A stretch of 64,000 bases of DNA, from assembly GCF_002869765.1 (NCBI RefSeq), contig NZ_PNOR01000017.1:1-64000 (forward strand), in the 5' to 3' direction. Each line of letters starts with the position of its first letter. The stretch's first letter is position 1. Below, one piece after another: positions 1 to 7,423 of this stretch. The position numbers and the translations under genes are program-made. Source of the DNA: Deinococcus planocerae (GTDB taxonomy: Bacteria > Deinococcota > Deinococci > Deinococcales > Deinococcaceae). The notes below the pieces were generated by a model. The model saw only the letters and a list, made by a program, of their open reading frames with translations. It did not search any database and had not been told where the DNA came from.

Positions 1-111
1 GTCCTGCGCCAGGAAAGGCGCGAAGAACCGCTTGCTGGTCGGGTCTGTGAGGAGCGCCGCCTGACGGGCGTCCGTGATCTGGTGAAAGCTAGGCGAATCG
101 GGCAGTGTCAT
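1..111 (-). CDS. N-terminus of a probable winged-helix regulator (cut by window edge)
   Basis: Reading leftward from an ATG at 111 the frame stays open to base 1 and gives a 37-residue N-terminus beginning MTLPDSPSFHQITDARQAAL, then a TDPTSKRFFAPFLAQD stretch. This pattern (a short leader, then a segment resembling 'sparing residues until the HTH') is like the start of small helix-turn-helix regulators that sit divergent to MFS exporters, which is the arrangement here: only about 30 bp separate its start from the MFS start at 142, so the two promoters must overlap. The DNA-binding part lies outside the window, so the family is an inference from context. Confidence 0.5.
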   Translation of the reverse strand, partial: MTLPDSPSFHQITDARQAALLTDPTSKRFFAPFLAQD

Positions 112-141
112 TTGCAGTAGCGTACGGTCCAGCCTGGCGGC

Positions 142-1395
142 ATGACGCTTGCCCCGCCGCGACCGCTGCTCCTGGAGGCCAACTTCGCCCGCGTCTGGTG
201 GGCCGGACTGATCTCGTGGATTGGGAACGGCGCGCTCTTTATCGCCCTGCCCGTGCAGGTGTACGGCGAGACCGGCTCCACGCTCGTCACGGCCCTGGTC
301 GTGATGGCGGGCGCGCTCCCCACCGTGCTCGTGGGACAGTTCGCGGGCGTGCTGGTGGACCGGCTGGACTACCGGCGGGTGCTCGTCTGGACCAATCTGG
401 GGATGGCCGCCGTCACCCTGGGGTTCCTGGCCGTCACGCACGCCTCCTGGTGGCTCGTGGCCCTGGTCAGCTTCGTCGCGTCGAGTGTGGGACAGTTCCT
501 CGGTCCCGCTGAGAACGCCCTGCTCCCCACGCTGGTCGGGCGCGAGCGGCTGGGGGAAGCCAACAGCCTGAACGCCCTGAACAACAACCTCGCGCGCCTG
601 ATCGGTCCCGCCCTGGGGGGGCTGATCCTGGCGCAGCTCGGCTTCGCGGCGGTGATTCTGCTCGACGTGCTGACGTTTCTGGTGGCCGCCCTGCTGCTCG
701 CGGGTGTGGTGAGCGCGCCGCCTGTGCGCAAGCCCGTGACGAGGCGGGTGGCTTTCCTGCGGGAGTGGCGCGAGGGTGTGGCAGTGGTGGCGAAGGACCC
801 CACGTTGCGCGCCCTCTTCGTGATCGTCGCAGTCGTGGCGTTCGGGGAGGGGTTCATCTCCACCCTGATGGCCCCGTTCGTCCGCGACATTCTGGGTGGG
901 AACGGACAGACCCTCGGATTCATCATGTCGGTCCAGGCGGTCGGGGGGATCATCGGAGCCTGGCTGGTGGCGCGGGTGGCCGACCACCACCCGGCCTTGC
1001 GCCTGCTGGCCCTCGGCGCCTGGGGGAGCGGCCTGCTGCTGCTCCTGTACTTCAACTACGCGCTGGTGTACCGGGAGGTGTGGCCCGCGGTGGTCATCAC
1101 CGCCGTCGCCGGTGTCCCGTTCGCGGTGTTCGGGACGGCCCAGAACCTGGGTCTTCAGCGGGCGGCACCCCAGGAGACCATCGGGCGGGTGTTCAGTGCG
1201 TGTTCCGGCCTGATGGGGTTGACGATGTTGATAGGGATAGGCGTTTCGGGGGTCCTGGGCGAGCGAGTGGGCGTCCTTGTGATCAATGTGGACGCCGCGA
1301 CTTACCTGCTGGCTGGCCTCATCGCCTGGTGGGTGGTGCGCAGAGCGTCCACTCAGAAGGACAGCGAGGTGGTGGGGAGAGAGAAGACCACTTAG
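142..1395 (+). CDS. MFS transporter (drug/siderophore exporter type)
   Basis: A 417-residue, strongly hydrophobic protein with about twelve predicted membrane segments. It carries an MFS loop after the second/third segment (GVLVDRLDYRRVL) and a NALNNNLARLIGPALGGL segment typical of the MFS_3/EntS-like group of exporters. It acts in the cytoplasmic membrane; substrate cannot be read from sequence. The ATG at 142 leaves only about 30 bp to the divergent gene, suggesting a short or absent leader. The divergent HTH gene at the window edge is the likely regulator. Length is normal for the family and no disruption is visible. Confident for MFS, low for substrate. Confidence 0.85.
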   Translation: MTLAPPRPLLLEANFARVWWAGLISWIGNGALFIALPVQVYGETGSTLVTALVVMAGALPTVLVGQFAGVLVDRLDYRRVLVWTNLGMAAVTLGFLAVTHASWWLVALVSFVASSVGQFLGPAENALLPTLVGRERLGEANSLNALNNNLARLIGPALGGLILAQLGFAAVILLDVLTFLVAALLLAGVVSAPPVRKPVTRRVAFLREWREGVAVVAKDPTLRALFVIVAVVAFGEGFISTLMAPFVRDILGGNGQTLGFIMSVQAVGGIIGAWLVARVADHHPALRLLALGAWGSGLLLLLYFNYALVYREVWPAVVITAVAGVPFAVFGTAQNLGLQRAAPQETIGRVFSACSGLMGLTMLIGIGVSGVLGERVGVLVINVDAATYLLAGLIAWWVVRRASTQKDSEVVGREKTT

Positions 1396-1504
1396 GTGGG
1401 CTTGCCGCTCGTCCCCTTTACCCTCCGTATCGACCTCTTGAGACCAGCCCGTACCCTGGGAGAAGACCTGTGCTGGCATTTGGGAGCTTCCTCAAGTGAC
1501 CGCC

Positions 1505-2515
1505 TCACTCACAGGCGGTGCCGTCTCCGTCCCGGTCCAGCGCTGGGTTGTATCCGGGTTGCCCCCGTCGTAACGGAGCTGCACCGGCAGCCCGGGCCTC
1601 GGCGCAACTGCGGTAGAGCGGGGTAGCCGGTGTGGGCCGAGTTGGGGAGGAGACAGGTGGTGTCGCCGGGGTTGCCGCCTTGGGAACTGCCGGTCCACGC
1701 TCCACCGCGATGGCGTACTTTCCGCCTGGCTGCACGGTCACCGTCACCGTTCCGTTGAGGTCGGTGCGGTAGATCGCCGCTCCCATCCGCTTGTACAGGT
1801 CCAGCGCCTGTGCCGTGGGATGCCCGTAGTTGTTCTCGCCCACGCCGATGACGACGTTCCTCGGGCGGACGGCCTGCAACCACGCCAGGTGGTCACCGTT
1901 CGCTGCGCCGTGGTGAATGCTCTTGTACACGTCCACCGGACCGAGGAAGCTCGCGGGGTAGGTCTTCAACCAGGCCTGGGTCTCCGGGGTCTCGCTGTCT
2001 CCGGTCATCAGCAGGCGGAAAGTGCCGTATTGAACGAGCAGACCGACGCTGTTGACGTTCTGCTCGTCCCTGGGCATCCCGGGTGGGGGCGGCAGGACCG
2101 TGACTTTGACGCTCCCGAGGTTGATCACCTGGTTCCGGGCGAGCAGGCCCTGGGTGCCAGCCTGCTGCGCGGCCTGGGTGAGCCTGCTCCAGGTCTGGGT
2201 GGTGGCGGCGATGCCGTTGTTGAGGAAAAATTTCGGTTTGAACAGCGTGACTGCCGGGATGAGACCCGTGATGTGGTCGGCGTCGCCGTGGCTGGCGACG
2301 ATGAGGTCGAGGCTCTGCACCCCGTATTTCTTGAGGAGCACTTGCATCCGGGTCTCACTGCGGCCCCCGTCATAGAGCAGGCTCTTGCCCTCGGGTGAGG
2401 TCACGAGCACGGCGTCCCCCTGTCCCACGTCGAGGAAGCGGATGGTGAGGACACCGGGAGTCTGGGCGGAAGCCAGCCCGAAGGACAGGGCGGCGAGGGC
2501 GAGAAGGGGCCTCAC
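1505..2515 (-). CDS. Secreted MBL-fold hydrolase with C-terminal excalibur domain (ComEC-like catalytic part)
   Basis: 336 residues from a GTG at 2515, whose GTGA overlaps the stop of the DUF3006 gene upstream. It begins with a signal peptide (RPLLALAALSFGLASAQ), followed by an MBL fold: FLDVGQGDAVLV, the metal-binding ASHGDADHITGL motif (HxDxDH), a GDSETPE strand and a SIHHGAANGDH segment, as in the extracellular nuclease-like domain of ComEC. After a Pro/Thr linker the last 35 residues form an excalibur calcium-binding motif ending DRDGDGTACE. It probably acts outside the cell as a phosphodiesterase/nuclease; substrate is not known. The longer open frame upstream of 2515 is out of phase with the DUF3006 gene and is rejected. 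Confidence 0.88.
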   Translation of the reverse strand: MRPLLALAALSFGLASAQTPGVLTIRFLDVGQGDAVLVTSPEGKSLLYDGGRSETRMQVLLKKYGVQSLDLIVASHGDADHITGLIPAVTLFKPKFFLNNGIAATTQTWSRLTQAAQQAGTQGLLARNQVINLGSVKVTVLPPPPGMPRDEQNVNSVGLLVQYGTFRLLMTGDSETPETQAWLKTYPASFLGPVDVYKSIHHGAANGDHLAWLQAVRPRNVVIGVGENNYGHPTAQALDLYKRMGAAIYRTDLNGTVTVTVQPGGKYAIAVERGPAVPKAATPATPPVSSPTRPTPATPLYRSCAEARAAGAAPLRRGQPGYNPALDRDGDGTACE

Positions 2516-2796
2516 AGATCGATCTCTCCGGCAGGCGGGACCACGTTCAGGGCGTCGAGCTGGGCCTGTGCGGTGTGCCGACGTTCCCGGGTGGCCGCGT
2601 GGTCGATCTCGACCGTCAGGTCCCCGGCCTCGACGTGGAGCCGAAGCACGTCGCCTTCTTGTACGCCTCGGGGCAGGCTCGCCAGCGGCCAGTCTTCGAC
2701 CGAGCCGTCTTCGAGTTCCACGCGGGCGAGGCCGCCTTCGATGGCGTCCACGGTCAGGAGGCCGGTGAGCACCGGCTCGGGTGTCTCTGGGGGCAT
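2512..2796 (-). CDS. DUF3006 domain protein
   Basis: A 94-residue acidic protein. The visible pattern, a small beta-rich domain with LTVDAIEGGLARVELEDGS followed by LPRGVQEGDVL and a Lys/Arg-poor tail, matches the DUF3006 family, which is habitually encoded directly upstream of ComEC-like MBL hydrolases. Here its stop codon overlaps the GTG of the MBL gene (GTGA), so the two are translationally coupled. The function of DUF3006 is not known; it may be an accessory or inhibitory partner of the secreted hydrolase (inference). ATG at 2796 is chosen because it is the first in frame and gives the family's usual length. Confidence 0.82.
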   Translation of the reverse strand: MPPETPEPVLTGLLTVDAIEGGLARVELEDGSVEDWPLASLPRGVQEGDVLRLHVEAGDLTVEIDHAATRERRHTAQAQLDALNVVPPAGEIDL

Positions 2797-3046
2797 GGCT
2801 GCAACGTAGCGTATGGCCCCTCAACGCGTGTGCCTGTCCCGGCCATCGGTAGAGCGCGCCGCAGCAACACGTGTTATAGCTGGCTACTTTTTCGCCTGAT
2901 CAACAATTCGTCTCCGGTGCTGAGCCATGCCGCAGGTCCTGGGGCCGCTCTGTTGCTTCAGAAGCGCTGAATTTAGGGAGATAAATTCATATAAGCACGG
3001 GGTAATAATTGAGGTCTGCAATGTATGACCGTACTAAGATGTTATA

Positions 3047-3220
3047 CTATTCTGGTATTGCTTGGCAAAATTCGCTGCGAATATAAAGACGACTTGAGTA
3101 TGTAAAAACACAATCGATACCCCGCACCGGGTCCACCACCAGGCACCCGCCGGTCTGCTGACAGCCGACCAGGTAGGACGCCTGCGCCAGGTCGTCGTCG
3201 TAGAAGCGTTGGAAGTACAT
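3047..3220 (-). pseudogene. Truncated MBL-fold persulfide dioxygenase-like gene (N-terminal stump)
   Basis: From an ATG at 3220 the minus strand encodes [20 protein letters not shown], followed by [16 protein letters not shown]. This is the characteristic first 36 residues of MBL-rhodanese (CstB/BLH/persulfide dioxygenase-like) proteins. At about 3112 the similarity stops abruptly and the base composition changes from GC-rich to AT-rich; the frame then ends at 3047, before any metal-binding His motif. The gene is therefore a stump left by a deletion or insertion. It is divergent to the CsoR-family regulator at 3281 and shares its operator region, which fits the usual persulfide-sensor/persulfide-oxidation gene pairing. 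Confidence 0.7.
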
Positions 3221-3231
3221 GCCCGAAGCGT

Positions 3232-3274
3232 ATACCCCCACCCCTATTTCGTCAAATACCCCGGGGGGTATATT
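3232..3274 (+). promoter_or_regulatory. CsoR/CstR-type operator and leaderless promoter
   Basis: Bases 3256-3271 are a perfect inverted repeat, ATACCCC-GG-GGGGTAT, the layout known for CsoR-family operators. A second ATACCCC half-site lies at 3232-3238, toward the divergent stump gene. A -10-like TATATT overlaps the right arm (3269-3274) and ends 6 bp before the ATG at 3281, so the mRNA should be leaderless, and a bound repressor would cover the -10. This predicts autorepression. Confidence 0.7.
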
Positions 3275-3280
3275 ACGGAC

Positions 3281-3547
3281 ATGACCGTGACCGTGCCCGT
3301 GAGCGACCGCAAAGCCGAGAAGACGAAGATTCTCAACCGCCTGCGCCGCCTGGAGGGGCAGATTCGGGGGCTCCAGAAGATGGTGGAGGAGGAGAAAGAC
3401 TGCGTGGAGGTGATGAGCCTGTACGCCAGCGCCAGGAGTGCCCTGGAGTCCACCGGGGACGTGATTCTGGAAACCTACGTCGAGAGGTGCCAGGCGCGCG
3501 GGGAGAGGCCCGGCGATCTCATGAGGCTGCTCAAGCTTGCCCGGTGA
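3281..3547 (+). CDS. CsoR-family transcriptional repressor, cysteine-only CstR-like type
   Basis: 88 residues from the ATG at 3281; a longer frame from 3209 would run through the operator and is rejected. All-helical family signature [20 protein letters not shown] is present. Cu(I)-sensing CsoR uses a Cys-His-Cys set; here the cysteines are Cys41 and Cys70, 29 residues apart as in CstR, and the position of the copper-ligand His holds Tyr66. This argues against copper sensing and for persulfide/sulfane-sulfur sensing, which agrees with the truncated persulfide-dioxygenase-like gene immediately divergent from it. It is expected to bind the inverted repeat at 3256-3271 and repress both directions. 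With the divergent gene broken, its remaining target here may be only itself. Confidence 0.85.
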   Translation: MTVTVPVSDRKAEKTKILNRLRRLEGQIRGLQKMVEEEKDCVEVMSLYASARSALESTGDVILETYVERCQARGERPGDLMRLLKLAR

Positions 3548-4274
3548 GGGCAGTTGGAACGGCGACAATTCGACCCAACTCAAGCTTGAGGGCTTTAACC
3601 CTGGCCGAGGAGACCGGCCACGGTGGGCCGACCTGGCGCCTGAGGGACGACGGGTCGGCCCGGGTCCTGGCGGAGCTGGGCGAGGCTCAGGTGCAGGCCC
3701 CACCTCGACGGGGCCGTGCGCTGAGCCGTACCGTCACCGACGGGGCCCGTGGGGAGGCGGATGGGAGACGGACACCCGCATCCCCGCCGTGAAACGCCGC
3801 CGTCAGGCTGGGGCCAGGAAGCGCACGGGGGTCGGAGACACCGAGGGGTGAACGGGTCCCACCCCGCGGTGCCTCAGCCTCCGTTTTCGCTCCAGCGACG
3901 GCGCATATCTTGGACCGTTCAAGCCTCCCATGACGTCATCAGGTCGGGTCGAGGTGAACTGATGACCACAGGCCCGACACAGATCGCGTTGCCTGCCTGT
4001 GTGAGCGTGACCGTTTGCGACGGTGTAGACGCCACGCACGCTGGGCAGGAAAAGTGGTCACGTGGTTGGACACCCTTCCTCCACGAAACCACTCCCCAAT
4101 TTTCAAGTCTTCCGGTGAATGCTGTGAGAGGGCCAGGAAGGGGCCTCGGGGGAACGATGTGGACTCCGGGTCCACTCACGGCCTCGCAGGCCCCTTCTCG
4201 GCCCGCGTATTCGATCCTACGGCAGTCTCCAGGTCCCCATCGTTCGGTTACCGCCTGCCCCGGGTCTCCCCTTT
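3548..4274. other. Gene-poor stretch between the CsoR-family gene and repA
   Basis: About 730 bp. The first 240 bp have coding-like composition on the plus strand but no recognisable protein. The part near 3937-4062 contains a transposase remnant (separate entry). The rest, up to the repA stop at 4275, shows no gene I can support. Confidence 0.5.
3937..4062 (-). pseudogene. IS1-type transposase N-terminal zinc-ribbon remnant
   Basis: On the minus strand two short frames together spell a zinc ribbon typical of IS1/InsA-like proteins: FSCPACVAS in one frame and TVANGHAHTGRQRDLCRACG followed by HQFTS in the next. The CPxC...CxxCG layout and the NGHxxTGRQR link are the recognisable features. A frameshift separates the two halves and no catalytic domain follows, so this is a decayed insertion-sequence fragment beside the replication region. 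Confidence 0.5.
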
Positions 4275-5654
4275 TCACTCCTCGCCGGGGTCGGCGCTCC
4301 GGGTGCTCCAGAGCAAGACGGTCTTCGCGGGCATCGCCTCGTGCTTGAGGCTGGCGAGTTCGGCGGCGGTGACGACTCCCCGCAGGTAGAGTTCCGTGGC
4401 CGTGTCCTTGAGGGTGTCGGGGAGGGTGAGCTTCCGGAGGATGAACGCGGCGGTGTGGAGGGAGCGTTCCTCCTCTCCCGGCTCGGGGTCCTGCGGGACC
4501 GGCAGGGGCGGCGCAGGGGTCAGGAGCCGGGGTGCCCTGTCCGCGGGCAGGACGTCTTCGAGCGTCTGGTACTTCAGCGGGTCGCGCAGGATATCGACGA
4601 GGAGCCCGCTCATGCTCTTGGCCTGGTAGCCCGCCGCCAGGAGAGCGTCGTACCGCTCGACCGCGGCCAGCACCGCCTCCAGGCCGTACTCGGCGGCGTA
4701 CCGGAGCGCGGCTCCCTGGGTGATGCGGCGGCTGGTGAGGGCCGCGACCGCCTCGGGCCGGGCGGGGGGCTGGGTGGCGCGCGCGAACACGTACTGGACG
4801 TCTTGATTCCTGCCGCGGCCCAGGTAGCCCACGTCGGCCAGGAAGCCGCATTCGAGCAGTTGCTGGTGGGGTGTTTGCAGCGCCCGGCGAACGGTGTCGG
4901 GCCTGCCGTTGATACCGAGCCGCTCCGCCCAGGGCAGCAGGGCCGTCTGGTAGACCTGCTGCTCGGGACGATCGACCGGGTTGCGCTCGTCCTCCAGCCG
5001 CCGGTACAGGGTGCGGGTCAGGGGCTGGTTGAGGCTGCGCAGGATATTGAGATCGACCGGGCGGATGTACCCCAGCCGGATGCTGCGGGCGAGGTCGGGG
5101 TCGAGGGTGACCTGAAAGAGCGCGTCGGCGTTCACCGACTCGTCCTCGAAGCTCGACGGCATCCGGCGCCGCTCGATAACCTTCCAGTTCTGGACGAGGC
5201 TGGTGCTCAGCGACTGGTAGCTCTCCTCCTTGCGGTCGTACCAACTGTCGGTGATCGTGAAGGTGCTGTTGCGCAGCCGCGTCAGGCTGGGCTTGATCAC
5301 GGCGTAGCTGTGCCCGCCGATGGGCAGCGCCGCATACACGAGGAGCTGGTAGGCCGTCACCCGGAAGGTGTTGTCCGGCGGCATCCCCGCGCCGAGGTAG
5401 GCGTTCGTCAGGCCGAACAGGATGTCGTTGTCGATGCCGTGCGGCACCACGTCGTTCGCGCTCGCCAGACAACTCACGTGCACCGTGACGCCCAGATGGT
5501 CGGAAGAGGACCACGACCGCGACCAGAACGTCATCGTGTCGGGCACCCGCGAGGCGGCCAGCACCAGGGAAAGCCTGTTCAGGTTGCGCTCCTCGCTCCC
5601 CGAGAGCAACAGCTCCTGACTCACCTGCTTCGCTGACGCGGGTTTGCGTGGCAC
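4275..5654 (-). CDS. repA: Plasmid replication initiator protein (RepA family)
   Basis: 459 residues from a GTG at 5654 (VPRKPASAKQVSQELLLSGS); earlier in-frame starts would add an unlikely glycine-rich leader. The N-terminal half (ERNLNRLSLVLAASRVPDT, then FGLTNAYLGAG and GGHSYAVIKPSL) resembles the winged-helix replication initiators found on secondary replicons of deinococci. The position supports the call more than any single motif: the gene is transcribed away from eleven direct repeats (5838-6142), with parAB on the other side. It should bind the iterons and open the origin; because its promoter lies in the same interval, autorepression is likely. No active-site motif is expected in this family. 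Family assignment is solid, start moderately so. Confidence 0.8.
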   Translation of the reverse strand: MPRKPASAKQVSQELLLSGSEERNLNRLSLVLAASRVPDTMTFWSRSWSSSDHLGVTVHVSCLASANDVVPHGIDNDILFGLTNAYLGAGMPPDNTFRVTAYQLLVYAALPIGGHSYAVIKPSLTRLRNSTFTITDSWYDRKEESYQSLSTSLVQNWKVIERRRMPSSFEDESVNADALFQVTLDPDLARSIRLGYIRPVDLNILRSLNQPLTRTLYRRLEDERNPVDRPEQQVYQTALLPWAERLGINGRPDTVRRALQTPHQQLLECGFLADVGYLGRGRNQDVQYVFARATQPPARPEAVAALTSRRITQGAALRYAAEYGLEAVLAAVERYDALLAAGYQAKSMSGLLVDILRDPLKYQTLEDVLPADRAPRLLTPAPPLPVPQDPEPGEEERSLHTAAFILRKLTLPDTLKDTATELYLRGVVTAAELASLKHEAMPAKTVLLWSTRSADPGEE

Positions 5655-5727
5655 GCCCCATCTTAACGGCTGGGCCTCTCCCCTACCCCCACCCCCCAGG
5701 CCGAAGCCGCGGCGCGGCCCGCTGATG

Positions 5728-5795
5728 TTGATGATCAAAATTCTTTTCCCTCACTGATAAAAGATTGTTTTAAAAACATTGATGATCATCATCAA
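5728..5795. promoter_or_regulatory. AT-rich segment between repA and the iterons
   Basis: In a GC-rich background these ~70 bp are markedly AT-rich and include runs such as AAAATTCTTTT and GTTTTAAAAACATT. TTGATGATCA occurs at 5728-5737 and again at 5779-5788; the second copy is part of a perfect 12-bp palindrome TGATGATCATCA (5780-5791). The position fits a DNA-unwinding element and/or the repA promoter-operator. Which of these it is cannot be decided from sequence. Confidence 0.5.
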
Positions 5796-5837
5796 GGGCC
5801 GAGCGGAAAGACCGTCCAGGACGCGGTTTCCGAAGCG

Positions 5838-6142
5838 AATTCCACAAGTCCGCAATACCAATTCCACAAGTCCGCAATACTTTGACCCCCCAAACTCCAC
5901 AAGTCCGCAATACCCCCCGGTGCGAATTCCACAAGTCCGCAATACCAACTCCACAAGTCCGCGATAGGTAGAGTTTTCCAAACTCCACAAGTCCGCAATA
6001 CCCCTACCCCCGAATTCCACAAATCCGCGATAGGTAGAGTTTGACCAATTCCACAAGTCCGCAATAGCAATTCCACAAGTCCGCAATACCCCCCGGTGCG
6101 AATTCCACAAGTCCGCAATACCAACTCCACAAGTCCGCGATA
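5838..6142 (+). repeat. Iteron array of the replication origin (11 direct repeats)
   Basis: Eleven 20-bp direct repeats of AATTCCACAAGTCCGCAATA start at 5838, 5860, 5893, 5925, 5947, 5981, 6013, 6047, 6069, 6101 and 6123. Variation is confined to position 3 (T/C) and the end (GCAATA or GCGATA); copy 7 has AAATCC. Start-to-start distances are 22 or 32-34 bp, so all copies face the same side of the helix. The three GCGATA copies (5947, 6013, 6123) are each followed by GGTAGAGTT. The array lies between repA and parA and is the probable RepA-binding origin and copy-control site. A frame open through the repeats is an artefact of the repeat period. Confidence 0.92.
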
Positions 6143-6427
6143 GGTAGAGTTCGGCTCCAGCGGGAGAAGAGAGACGGAACCGGGCGGGGACTTCAGTCTC
6201 TCCCCTGCCACCGGGGTCGGATTTGTCTCCCCGACCCCGGCCCCGGGTGCGCGGGCTGCTCAGGGACGGACGACCACTGCGCCCACCGCGACCACTGGGA
6301 CCGTCCAGGCGACACCCTCGCCGACCTCCAGCCCTGTCTCCCCGACACAACTTGACAAGCTCGCCACCCCTTGGCTTTCTGCTGGCGAGAGTGTCATGAT
6401 GGCGGGGTGGAGATCGAGGTCGGGAAG

Positions 6428-7423
6428 ATGTACACGCTGCGGGAGCTGGCAGGCGGGTTCAACGTCAGCGAGCGAACGCTGACGCGTAAGCTCGAGGTGG
6501 GCGAACTGCGCGGCTACAAGGTGGGGAACCAGTGGCGGGTGCGCGGGCGCGACTGGCTGGAGTACACGGGCGCGGTCAGCGGGCCGCGCGTCTTCGTGGT
6601 GGCGAATGCCAAGGGCGGGGCCGGAAAATCCACCTTCACCACCAACCTCGCCGTGCTGCGGGCCGCCGAGGGCGTGCGGGTGCTGCTGCTCGACCTCGAC
6701 CCCCAGGGCCACCTCGCCACCTTGCTCAACATGCCCGTCGATCCGGACCGCACGACGGTGCAGCTCCTGAACGAGGAATTGCGCCTGCCCCGCACGGCAC
6801 CCGGGCACCGCGACCGCTGGCACACCCTCTGGACCGACCTCCTCCAACCGGTGCCGGGCGGCGGTGAGCACGAGGCCCTCTCGCGCCTCTTCCTGGTGCC
6901 CGCCCACAACGACCTCGCCGACCTGGAGCGCGCCAACTTCCACCGCTCCAAGCCCATCGAGTACACCCTGCGCGAGGCGCTCGACGCCCTGACCGGGCTG
7001 AACGTGGACATCGACGAGGTGTGGATCGACACGCCGCCCAACCTCGGGCCCCTTACCCGGAACGCTCTAATGGCGGCCCACTACGTCGTCTCGCCCTTCG
7101 CCAAGTCGGACCTCGGGCTCGACGGCCTGGAGCGGCTGATGGTCCTCGTCGAGCAGTACCTCGAATTCAACCCCTTCCTGCGCGTCGCCGGGCTGGTGAT
7201 GAACTACGGCAACCCGCGCACCATCATGCACAACGAGATCCGCGAAACCATCAAGGGCCGCGCCTCGCTCGCCCCGTACCTGCTGGAGGCGTACGTCAGC
7301 GAGGCCGAGCGCTTCAATCAGGCGCCGCGGCTCGGCGTGCCCCTCGTCCTGGCCGAGCCGAACAGTTCCAGCGCACACGAGCTGCGACGGGTCCTTCAGG
7401 AGGTGGCTGCGCGTGTCCAGTAA
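6428..7423 (+). CDS. parA: ParA partition ATPase with N-terminal helix-turn-helix
   Basis: 331 residues from the ATG at 6428, which has GAGG 8 bp upstream; GTG 6407 and ATG 6371 are possible but have poorer ribosome sites. Residues 1-45 form an excisionase/MerR-type DNA-binding domain (MYTLRELAGGFNVSERTLTR, then GYKVGNQWRV). The deviant Walker A KGGAGKST is at 62-69, followed by the DLDPQGHLAT switch and a WIDTPPNLGPLT Walker B. It is the ATPase that moves the ParB-centromere complex; the fused HTH suggests it also represses its own promoter, as type Ia ParA proteins do. A TTGACA at 6352-6357 may be the -35. parB overlaps its end by 11 bp. Confidence 0.9.
   Translation: MYTLRELAGGFNVSERTLTRKLEVGELRGYKVGNQWRVRGRDWLEYTGAVSGPRVFVVANAKGGAGKSTFTTNLAVLRAAEGVRVLLLDLDPQGHLATLLNMPVDPDRTTVQLLNEELRLPRTAPGHRDRWHTLWTDLLQPVPGGGEHEALSRLFLVPAHNDLADLERANFHRSKPIEYTLREALDALTGLNVDIDEVWIDTPPNLGPLTRNALMAAHYVVSPFAKSDLGLDGLERLMVLVEQYLEFNPFLRVAGLVMNYGNPRTIMHNEIRETIKGRASLAPYLLEAYVSEAERFNQAPRLGVPLVLAEPNSSSAHELRRVLQEVAARVQ

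Noticed and set aside
3919..5661. 580-codon frame overlapping repA
   Set aside because: Its repA-overlapping part is a low-complexity Arg/Pro/Gly shadow of repA; only the distal CPAC ribbon is meaningful and is reported as an IS relic.
5751..6350. Open frames of 139-199 codons through the iteron array, with repeated RTCGI/ADLW-type peptides
   Set aside because: The peptide repeats simply follow the DNA repeats in three frames; there is no ribosome site, and the function of the DNA as an origin explains the pattern.
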